Assembly (NCBI GenBank): GCA_000721275.1
Contig: JOFO01000001.1
Coordinates: forward strand, 186,001-250,000
Length of the DNA: 64,000 nucleotides
Direction of reading: 5' to 3'
Origin: Microtetraspora glauca
GTDB lineage: Bacteria; Actinomycetota; Actinomycetes; Streptomycetales; Streptomycetaceae
Positions 7,503 through 14,203 of this stretch are shown here, one piece after another. Each line of letters starts with the position of its first letter. Position 1 is the first letter of the stretch. A program made the position numbers and the translations under genes. The notes under the pieces were generated by a model that saw only the letters and a program-made list of their open reading frames with translations, was not told the origin of the DNA and did not search any database.

Positions 7503-7547
7503 CACCAGAAGCCCCGCCCACCGGACCGGTGGGCGGGGCTTCTGGTG
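7503..7547. terminator. 22-bp perfect hairpin in the divergent gap
   Basis: Arms 7503-7524 and 7526-7547 are perfectly complementary around a single A; in RNA the inner bases would open to form the loop. It resembles a strong terminator, yet both flanking genes point away from it. It may end an unrecognised short transcript from ~7430, insulate the two promoters, or be part of the hydrolase leader. Confidence 0.6.
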
Positions 7548-7669
7548 TGGCAGAGGGGCGGGGCCCCGGCAGGGCGGGGCACGACTTTCGTCCGACCTCT
7601 TGAACAGGCGACTACCCATCAGTAAATCTTGCTGACAGGACGTCTAAGAGGATGTGCGAGGGAGCCTCC

Positions 7670-8506
7670 ATGCCGGCACGGATCGTGTTCGAGTTCGAGA
7701 CCCCGAGGGGTCGCCGCACCACATCCCTGACGTACGAGCGCCGCGGAACGGGAGCACCACTGCTCCTGCTCCACGGCATCGGCCACCACTGGCAGGCGTG
7801 GGAGCCGGTCCTCGACGTGCTGGCCACGGAACGCGACGTCATCGCCGTCGACCTGCCCGGATTCGGCGCCTCCGACGGCCTCCCGCAGGACTGCCCCTAC
7901 GACCTGGCGACGGTCGCGCCCGTTCTCGCCGCCTTCTGCGCGGCCCTCGGCGTCGAACGGCCCCACGTGGCGGGCAACTCCCTCGGCGGACTGCTCGCCC
8001 TCCAACTCGGCCGCGAGAAGGCCGTCCGCTCGGTCACCGCCCTCTCCCCCGCGGGCTTCTGGACCGAGAGCGAGCGCCGGTACGCCTTCGGCACCCTGCG
8101 CGCGATGCGCGGCGCGGCCCTGTCGATGCCCGTCCCCGTCATCGACCGTCTGTCCCGCACCCCGGCCGGCCGGACGGCGCTCACCAGCACCATCTACGCC
8201 CGCCCCGGCCGCCGCTCACCCGACGCGGTCGTCGCCGAGACGCTGGCGCTGCGCGAGGCCACCGGCTTCCACCAGACGCTCGCCGCGGGGCGCACAGTCC
8301 TCTTCCGCGACGACATCCCGTCGCTGCCGGTCACGATCGCGTGGGGCACCCGGGACCGGCTGCTGCTGCGCCGCCAGGGCGTCCGCGCCAAGCAGACCAT
8401 CCCCGGCGCGCGCCTGGTGCGGCTGCCCGGCTGCGGCCACGTCCCGATGAACGACGACCCCGCGCTCGTCGCCCGCGTGATCCTCGACGGCAGCGCCGGC
8501 GACTGA
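7670..8506 (+). CDS. Alpha/beta-fold hydrolase
   Basis: 278 aa from the ATG at 7670, with GGGAG 7 nt upstream; an earlier ATG at 7652 has no properly spaced site. The fold is clear: oxyanion motif LLLHGIGHHWQAW (~35-47), nucleophile elbow GNSLGG (~105), Asp in AWGTRDRLL (~225) and His in GCGHVPMNDDP (~258). It is a soluble esterase, lipase or C-C hydrolase of unknown substrate. Its last 291 bp are overlapped on the other strand by the coding frame of the convergent transporter. Confidence 0.88.
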   Translation: MPARIVFEFETPRGRRTTSLTYERRGTGAPLLLLHGIGHHWQAWEPVLDVLATERDVIAVDLPGFGASDGLPQDCPYDLATVAPVLAAFCAALGVERPHVAGNSLGGLLALQLGREKAVRSVTALSPAGFWTESERRYAFGTLRAMRGAALSMPVPVIDRLSRTPAGRTALTSTIYARPGRRSPDAVVAETLALREATGFHQTLAAGRTVLFRDDIPSLPVTIAWGTRDRLLLRRQGVRAKQTIPGARLVRLPGCGHVPMNDDPALVARVILDGSAGD

Positions 8507-9394
8507 GCCGGCCGCGCTCCTCCGCCCGATCAGCAGGCCGGTGCCGAGCGCGGCGCCGGCCCCCACGAGCAGTCCGCCCACGGCCTGCGGCAGACCCAGC
8601 ACGGCCTCGCCGACCACCGCCGCGCTCAGCGCCGCCGCCACGGGGATGGCGCCGGTGTAGAGCGTGGCCCGCTCCATGCCGATGCGCTCGACGCCCTTGT
8701 AGAAGAAGACGAACCCGACGACGGTCGCGAGCACCGCCTGCCACAGCAGGGCGCCCGTCTCCACCGCGGTCGGCATCCGCACGACGGCGGCGCCGTCCAC
8801 GACGATCCCGAGCAGCGCGGCCTCCACCGCGCCGACGCCGCAGACGGCGACGGTCAGCAGCCGCGCGCCGAGCGGGCGCAGCACGGGCACGGCGAGCACC
8901 GTGAACGCGACCTCCCCGCCGAGCGCCGCCACCGACCAGCCGAGCCCCGCCAGGTCGGTGCGCCCCCACCCCTGCACGGTGAACGCCCCGGCGGCGACGA
9001 GCAGGGACCCGTACAGCACGGCCCGCGCGGGCCGCCGGCCTTCCAGCAGCGGCACGAGGACGGCGACCACGATGGGAGCGCACCCGACGACAACTCCGGG
9101 GACGGCGGGTTCGGCGGTGCGCTCGGCGGCGAGGACCGCGAGGTTGAAGCCGACCATGCCGACGGCCGCGAGGACCGCGATCCGCACCCACGAGCCGACA
9201 CCGAGCCGCCGCAGCGGCGCCAGCCCTCCCCGGCCGAGCAGCGGGAGCAGCAGCAGACAGGCGGCACCGTAACGGAGGGCCTGCCCGCCCGCGTACGGGT
9301 AGTCGCCGAGGAGACCGTTGGCGGTGAAGGAGGCTCCGACGAGGGCGTAGGCGAGAGTCACGAGGAGGACTCCGCGCAAGGCGTTGGCGTTCAT
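8216..9394 (-). CDS. EamA/DMT-family transporter with an extended C-terminal frame
   Basis: 392 aa from the ATG at 9394. About ten hydrophobic segments fill residues 1-~295 with the two EamA repeats (LVTLAYALVGASFTANGLL; GLLVGAGAALGTGLLIGRR), matching the usual ~300-aa drug/metabolite exporter. The frame has no stop where the family normally ends and continues ~95 residues antisense to the hydrolase gene, to the TGA at 8216. This tail (EDHAGDERGVVVHRD...) is soluble and unlike the family, so it may be real extra sequence or a lost stop codon. A MocR regulator is divergent after 47 bp and probably controls this gene. Substrate unknown. Confidence 0.8.
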   Translation of the reverse strand: MNANALRGVLLVTLAYALVGASFTANGLLGDYPYAGGQALRYGAACLLLLPLLGRGGLAPLRRLGVGSWVRIAVLAAVGMVGFNLAVLAAERTAEPAVPGVVVGCAPIVVAVLVPLLEGRRPARAVLYGSLLVAAGAFTVQGWGRTDLAGLGWSVAALGGEVAFTVLAVPVLRPLGARLLTVAVCGVGAVEAALLGIVVDGAAVVRMPTAVETGALLWQAVLATVVGFVFFYKGVERIGMERATLYTGAIPVAAALSAAVVGEAVLGLPQAVGGLLVGAGAALGTGLLIGRRSAAGSVAGAAVEDHAGDERGVVVHRDVAAAGQPHQARAGDGLLGADALAAQQQPVPGAPRDRDRQRRDVVAEEDCAPRGERLVEAGGLAQRQRLGDDRVG

Positions 9395-9430
9395 GGTCCT
9401 GACGCTAGGGAGCGGGGCGGCCCGGATTAA

Positions 9431-9464
9431 GGTCCACTTCCATGACGCCATCGGGGACCACTTC
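9431..9464. promoter_or_regulatory. Probable MocR operator: direct repeats
   Basis: GGTCCACTTC (9431-9440) and GGACCACTTC (9455-9464) are direct repeats 24 bp apart at the divergent DMT/MocR start region. MocR dimers are known to bind direct repeats. The second copy lies inside the first codons of the MocR gene. Confidence 0.5.
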
Positions 9465-10920
9465 AGGCACGGCACCGGATCGGCCGGCCCGGGACGCCGG
9501 CGCGCAGCCGGCCTGGGAGCTGCTGCTCCCCGCCGTTGAGGCACCGGCGCGCCGCCGTGGCCGCGCCCTGCAGGAAGTCCTGCGCGAAGCGGTGCGGACC
9601 GGACGGCTCACCGCCGGTACGCGTCTGCCGTCGACCCGCGCGCTCGCCGCGGACCTGCACGTCTCCCGCGGCCTGGTCACGGAGGCGTACGAACAACTCA
9701 CGGCGGAGGGCTACCTGCGCAGCGGCCGGGGTTCGGGCACCTGGGTGAGCGAAGCGGTCCGAACGGCAGAGGCGGCCCGGCGCTCCATGCCCGACCCGCC
9801 GCAGGCAGCGGACCCCCACGGCTCCGGCCCCACGGTGGACTTCCGCCCCGGCACCCCTGACCTGTCCCTCTTCCCGCGCGCGGCCTGGGCGGCGTCCCAG
9901 CGGGCTGTGCTCACCGAGCTGCCGCACCACGCGCTCGGCTATCCGGATCCCCGGGGGCTGCCGGCGCTGCGATCCGCACTCGCGGCGATGCTGACGCGGC
10001 GACGCGGTGTGGTGGCCGACCCGGCACGTGTGGTGGTGTGTTCGGGCGTGGCGCAGGCGGCGACGCTGCTCGGCTTCGTACTGCGGTCGCGGGGACACGA
10101 CGCGGTGGGTGTGGAGGACCCCGGTAGCCCCGAGCACGCGCGGCTCTTCGCGGCGACGGGCCTCAAGACGGTGTGGCTCCCGCTCGACGAACAGGGCATG
10201 CGGCCTGATCCTCTGAGCGCGGCGGGACTTCGGGCGGTCGTGGTGACGCCGTCGCACCAGTTCCCGTCCGGGATCGCGTGGTCGGCGGAGCGACGCGGCA
10301 TGCTCCTGGACTGGGCGCGCGCGGTCGACGGATACGTGCTGGAGGACGACTACGACGGCGACTTCCGGTACGACCGCGCACCGGTCGGGGCGCTCCAGGG
10401 CCTCGATCCCGAGCGGGTCGTGTACACCGGCTCGGTGAGCAAGTCCCTCGCGCCTGGGCTGCGGCTCGGCTGGATGGTGGTGCCCGGTGCCCTCGTCGAC
10501 GAGGTAGTCGAACGGAAGCGGACGATGGACCTGGGCCATCCGGTGTTCGACCAGGCGGCGTTGGCGCACATGGTGACGAGCGGAGGTTACGACCGACAGC
10601 TGCGCCGCTGCCAACGCCTGTACCGGGAACGGCGCGACGCGCTGCTGAGCTCGTTGCACACGTACTTCCCGGGGTCGGAGGTGACCGGCATCGCGGCCGG
10701 GCTGCATGTCATCGCCTGTCTCCCCGCCCGGTACAGGCCAGGGGAACGGTTCCTGGCCGCGGCGGCAGAGGCGGGCGTGGCGCTGCGGTCGCTGGAGGAG
10801 TACGGGACGGCACGACCGTCGGATGGCGCCGTACGTCTCGTCATCGGTTACGCGCATCTGACGCCGGCGGCGATCTCGACCGGGCTGCGACGAGTCTCGG
10901 AGGCACTGGGCGCGTCCTGA
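9442..10920 (+). CDS. MocR-type regulator: GntR HTH fused to class I aminotransferase
   Basis: 492 aa from the ATG at 9442. Residues ~30-105 are a GntR winged helix (ALQEVLREAVRTGRLTAGTRLPSTRALAADLHVSRGLVTEAYEQL is the run of that domain, in part); ~130-490 are a fold-type I aminotransferase with the PLP lysine in SVSKSLAPGLRLGWM (~K334) and EDDYDGDFRYD before it. MocR proteins use PLP or an amino-acid adduct as effector, often for vitamin B6, GABA or taurine genes. With only a DMT exporter divergent, the likely role is control of that exporter. The AAGG before ATG is weak, so a later start is possible. Confidence 0.92.
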   Translation: MTPSGTTSGTAPDRPARDAGAQPAWELLLPAVEAPARRRGRALQEVLREAVRTGRLTAGTRLPSTRALAADLHVSRGLVTEAYEQLTAEGYLRSGRGSGTWVSEAVRTAEAARRSMPDPPQAADPHGSGPTVDFRPGTPDLSLFPRAAWAASQRAVLTELPHHALGYPDPRGLPALRSALAAMLTRRRGVVADPARVVVCSGVAQAATLLGFVLRSRGHDAVGVEDPGSPEHARLFAATGLKTVWLPLDEQGMRPDPLSAAGLRAVVVTPSHQFPSGIAWSAERRGMLLDWARAVDGYVLEDDYDGDFRYDRAPVGALQGLDPERVVYTGSVSKSLAPGLRLGWMVVPGALVDEVVERKRTMDLGHPVFDQAALAHMVTSGGYDRQLRRCQRLYRERRDALLSSLHTYFPGSEVTGIAAGLHVIACLPARYRPGERFLAAAAEAGVALRSLEEYGTARPSDGAVRLVIGYAHLTPAAISTGLRRVSEALGAS

Positions 10921-10938
10921 ACGGACGAGGGGCCTTGT

Positions 10939-10960
10939 GTTCACGCGCGGTTCGCGTGAC
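10939..10960. promoter_or_regulatory. PHO-box-like repeat upstream of phoD
   Basis: GTTCACGCGCG followed at once by GTTCGCGTGAC gives two 11-bp units resembling PhoP direct-repeat units (GTTCA core). The second unit departs from consensus. The same bases also read as an inverted repeat (TCACGCG, 5 nt, CGCGTGA). The position ~110 bp before a phosphatase gene supports, but does not prove, PhoP control. Confidence 0.35.
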
Positions 10961-10975
10961 CGCCGCTCCCGCCGA
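10952..10975. repeat. Short dispersed repeat, copy 2
   Basis: Near copy of 6541-6565 (TCGCGTGACCGCCGCTCC...). It follows the MocR stop as copy 1 follows the ROK/GntR stops. Confidence 0.55.
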
Positions 10976-11012
10976 TTAGGCAAGGGTCCGGTGTGAACTC
11001 CCGCACCGCGAG

Positions 11013-11048
11013 CCGGCCTCGACGCCGTCGCGATGACGTCGAGGCCGG
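11013..11048. terminator. 12-bp stem hairpin between mocR and phoD
   Basis: CCGGCCTCGACG (11013-11024) pairs with CGTCGAGGCCGG (11037-11048) over a 12-nt loop, ending 24 bp before the phoD start. It may terminate the MocR transcript or form a structure in the phoD leader; no T tract follows. Confidence 0.5.
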
Positions 11049-11072
11049 ACCCGAACCCTTCTCGGAGGCCAC

Positions 11073-12686
11073 ATGTCCACGAACCCGCCCGGTGCTACCG
11101 CCATCACTCCCGCCACACCGCCTTCCGCCTTCGGGCGCCGCAGTGTGCTGCGCGGCTCGATCGCCGCCTCTGCCGGCCTCGCCCTGGGCGGTGCCGGTCT
11201 CGCCGCGCCGGCGTTCGCGCTCTCAGGACGTCCCAGCGCTCAGTGGGGTGTGCAGGTCGGCGACGTCACGGCCCGTTCTGGACTGGTGTGGGTGCGGTCG
11301 GACCGGCCCGCCCGGATGATCGTCGAGACGTCCGCAACGGAGTCGTTCCGGCGGGTCCGCCGTCATCACGGGCCGCTGCTGGGCGCCGGCACCGACCTCA
11401 CGGGCACGACGCTCCTGCGGGGTCTGCCGGCGGGCGAGCAGATTCACTACCGGGTCGTCCTCGCCGATGCCGACGATCCGCGCCGCACGAGCGAGCCCGT
11501 CCTCGGCACGTTCCGTACGGCACCGGAACGGCGCCGGGACGGCGTGCGCTTCCTCTGGTCCGGCGACATCGCCGGACAGGGATGGGGCATCAACCCGGAC
11601 ATCGGTGGATTCCGGGCCTTCGAGGCGATGCGCCGCCTCGACCCCGACTTCTTCCTGTGCAGCGGCGACACCGTCTACGCCGACGGGCCGCTGCAGTCCT
11701 CCGTGACCCTCCCCGACGGCCGTATCTGGCGCAATCTCGTCACGCCGGAGAAGGCGAAGGTCGCCGAGACGCTCGACGAGTACCGGGGCAACTTCCGCTA
11801 CAACCTGCTCGACCGGAACGTCCGGGCGTTCAACGCGCAGGTGCCGACGGTGGTGCAGTGGGACGATCACGAGGTGCGCAACAACTGGTACCCGGGCCAG
11901 ATCCTCGACGACGTCCGGTACGCGGAGAAGAACGTGGACGTGCTCGCGTCGCGGGCCTCGCGCGCCTTCGCCGAGTACTTCCCCGTCTCGACGATGCGTG
12001 CGTCCGCCGGTACGGAGGGCCGCATGCACAGGGTGGTGCGATACGGACCGCTCCTCGACGTCTTCGTGCTGGACATGCGCTCGTACCGCAACGCCAACTC
12101 AGCCGGCCGGCAGGCGGACGACACCACCGGCATCCTCGGAGCCGAGCAGCTCGCCTGGCTGAAGCGGGAGCTGTCCCGCTCCCGGGCGGTCTGGAAGGTA
12201 CTGGCCGCGGACATGCCGATCGGGCTGGTCGTGCCGGACGGCTCCGCCGCTTTCGAAGCGATCGCGCAGGGCGACCCGGGTGCTCCGCTGGGACGCGAGC
12301 TTCAGATCGCCGAGCTGCTGCGCTTCATCAAGCACCGTCGCATCACGGGCACGGTGTGGCTGACGGCGGACGTGCACTACACCTCGGCGCAGCACTACGC
12401 GCCCGAGCGGGCCGCCTTCCAGGATTTCGCTCCTTTCTGGGAGTTCGTGTCGGGGCCGCTGGCCGCCGGCGGCTTCCCGGCGAACAAGCTGGACGCGACA
12501 TTCGGACCGGAGCGCGTGTTCGTGCGGGCTCCCGAGCGGGCGAACGTGTCGCCGATGGAGAGCCCGCAGTACTTCGGCGAGGTGGACATCGACGGCGGCA
12601 GTGGTGAGCTGACGGTACGTCTGCGAGCGGATGACGAGACCGTGTTGTTCACCAAGGTGCTGCAGCCGGGCCTCGTCGGACAGTAG
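11073..12686 (+). CDS. phoD: Secreted alkaline phosphatase D (PhoD family)
   Basis: 537 aa from the ATG at 11073, preceded by CGGAGG 6 nt upstream. Residues ~20-50 are a twin-arginine signal (FGRRSVLRGSIAAS, hydrophobic core, APAFA cleavage site), so the folded enzyme is exported. The PhoD N-terminal beta domain follows (~55-150), then the metallophosphatase core with FLWSGDIAGQG, CSGDTVYADG, VQWDDHEVRNNW and LTADVHYTSAQH, which supply iron and calcium ligands. It hydrolyses phosphomonoesters and diesters outside the cell to obtain phosphate. A possible PHO box lies upstream. Confidence 0.93.
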   Translation: MSTNPPGATAITPATPPSAFGRRSVLRGSIAASAGLALGGAGLAAPAFALSGRPSAQWGVQVGDVTARSGLVWVRSDRPARMIVETSATESFRRVRRHHGPLLGAGTDLTGTTLLRGLPAGEQIHYRVVLADADDPRRTSEPVLGTFRTAPERRRDGVRFLWSGDIAGQGWGINPDIGGFRAFEAMRRLDPDFFLCSGDTVYADGPLQSSVTLPDGRIWRNLVTPEKAKVAETLDEYRGNFRYNLLDRNVRAFNAQVPTVVQWDDHEVRNNWYPGQILDDVRYAEKNVDVLASRASRAFAEYFPVSTMRASAGTEGRMHRVVRYGPLLDVFVLDMRSYRNANSAGRQADDTTGILGAEQLAWLKRELSRSRAVWKVLAADMPIGLVVPDGSAAFEAIAQGDPGAPLGRELQIAELLRFIKHRRITGTVWLTADVHYTSAQHYAPERAAFQDFAPFWEFVSGPLAAGGFPANKLDATFGPERVFVRAPERANVSPMESPQYFGEVDIDGGSGELTVRLRADDETVLFTKVLQPGLVGQ

Positions 12687-12708
12687 CGCCCTATCGGGGT
12701 CGGCGGGG

Positions 12709-12733
12709 TTATCCACAGGCCGGCCTGTGGATA
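12709..12733. promoter_or_regulatory. Perfect palindrome of two DnaA-box-like halves
   Basis: TTATCCACA (12709-12717) is a textbook DnaA box and its mirror TGTGGATA ends the element (12726-12733); positions 12710-12733 are a perfect 24-bp palindrome. It lies 38 bp before the SWIM gene start. It could be a DnaA-responsive control site, a titration site, or the operator of an unrelated dimeric regulator. Confidence 0.6.
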
Positions 12734-12771
12734 CGAGCGGGATGTCAGTGGCGGGCCCTACGGTCGATTCC

Positions 12772-14139
12772 ATGACGCGATCCGTACAGGCGCTCGCTTA
12801 CGCACGCCCATCTTCCCTTGAGTCCACGGCCTCCGGCCGGCTCCTCGGTCTGGAGACGTCCGGAGGTCTGACCCCACTGGGCGCCGAGGCGCATCCCCGT
12901 TTCTTCTCCGGGTTTCTGGCTGCCCCTCAGATCGCCGCGCGCGGCCTGCTGGCGGTGGCGGACGTGGCGGCCGCCCGCTATCACCAACGGCCGAGACCGG
13001 GCTCGCTCGATCCCGTCGTGACGGGGAACGGGGACCGCCTGCGGTTCGAGTCCTTCTCCGCGTGCGGCGGGGTGTACGCACGGCTCGACGTGCTCGACGA
13101 GGGGCTCGACGGGACGGAGACCGGCCACGGCACCACCAATGTGGACGTCAACGACCCGCTCCGCGAGGCACTGTCGCGGATGAGCGGTGACGACCCGCTG
13201 CATCTGCGGGTGGGGCCCGATGGCATGGCGGTGACGACGCTCGGTGGCTCGGTGGTGGAGAAGAAGGTTCCGCTGCCGGACCGCTGGCTGCGGGGCTTCG
13301 CCGAGGCACAGGTCGCTTCGGCCCGGTTCGACCTGCGGGCCGAACTGTCCGGCGCGGAGGCCGTTCGGTTCCTGCGCGGGCTGCCCCGCTCGCAGAGCCG
13401 CGGGCGGGCGCCGCTGTGGGTGGTCCAGACGGGCCGGACGCTGCGTCCGACCCTGCGCCCTGGGGCCGGCGCCGTATGCCTGCCGGGGCCGGACCGTCTC
13501 ACCGCCCTGGAGCGGGTCCTCCGCTTCGCCACGGCACTCCGGGTCTACGGACCGGTGCCCGACGGGCAGGCCGCTCCCAGCGCGTGGGAGGTGTCCCTGC
13601 CGGGTATGCGGCTGACGCTCACCCTCTCCCCCGATCCCGCCCGTGGGTTCTCCGGGGAGGGCGGGGTGCTCGAAGCCCTCGCCACGGACGACGCCGCGGC
13701 GGACGCGGAACTGATCGCCGTCCTTCTCGCCTGGGAGCCGAGAATCGATCCGGCCGATCTCGCCGAGCAGTCCGGCCTCACCGCGGAACGGGTCCGCGCC
13801 GCCCTGACCCGGCTGGGAACGGCCGGACGGGTGGGCTACGACGTCGCGGACGCCGCGTACTTCCACCGCGAGCTCCCCTACGACGCGGACCGCGCGGAGC
13901 GGCACAATCCGCGGCTCGTCTCCGCACGGCGGCTCGTGGCGGAGGCCGCGGTGACGCTCGAGGGGGAGCTGGCGACCGTCGTGTCGGGCGACCGGCGGTA
14001 CCGCGTCCGGCAAGCCGACGGCGTACTGAGCTGCACCTGTGCGTGGTGGACCGACTACCGCGGCCGGCGAGGCCCGTGTAAGCACGCCCTGGCCGTACGC
14101 ATGGTCCGTCGAGGCGCGCGAGGGGCGCCGGCGGCATGA
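12772..14139 (+). CDS. SWIM zinc-finger protein
   Basis: 455 aa from the ATG at 12772 (MTRSVQALAYARPSSLES). The C-terminal zinc finger fits the SWIM pattern CxC...CxH: CTCAWWTDYRGRRGPCKHAL at about residues 422-441. The ~400 residues before it are a conserved actinobacterial scaffold with a winged-helix-like stretch near 340-380 (IDPADLAEQSGLTAERVRAALTRL region). SWIM domains bind DNA or proteins. In enterobacteria and actinomycetes such genes sit with a MoxR AAA ATPase, a VWA protein and large helical-repeat proteins; here only the next gene, a DUF6493-like protein, is present. Function unknown. Confidence 0.85.
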   Translation: MTRSVQALAYARPSSLESTASGRLLGLETSGGLTPLGAEAHPRFFSGFLAAPQIAARGLLAVADVAAARYHQRPRPGSLDPVVTGNGDRLRFESFSACGGVYARLDVLDEGLDGTETGHGTTNVDVNDPLREALSRMSGDDPLHLRVGPDGMAVTTLGGSVVEKKVPLPDRWLRGFAEAQVASARFDLRAELSGAEAVRFLRGLPRSQSRGRAPLWVVQTGRTLRPTLRPGAGAVCLPGPDRLTALERVLRFATALRVYGPVPDGQAAPSAWEVSLPGMRLTLTLSPDPARGFSGEGGVLEALATDDAAADAELIAVLLAWEPRIDPADLAEQSGLTAERVRAALTRLGTAGRVGYDVADAAYFHRELPYDADRAERHNPRLVSARRLVAEAAVTLEGELATVVSGDRRYRVRQADGVLSCTCAWWTDYRGRRGPCKHALAVRMVRRGARGAPAA

Positions 14140-14203
14140 CGACGGATGACGCACCACGGGCCAGTGGCACCGACTAAAACATGAACAACCGATGGGGGCG
14201 GAG

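Noticed and set aside
8654..8904. Arginine-rich + strand extension overlapping the DMT gene
   Set aside because: It is an out-of-frame reading of the transporter and hydrolase region with no domain.
12709..12733. Chromosomal origin of replication
   Set aside because: Only two DnaA-like halves occur and no dnaA, dnaN or AT-rich unwinding region lies nearby.
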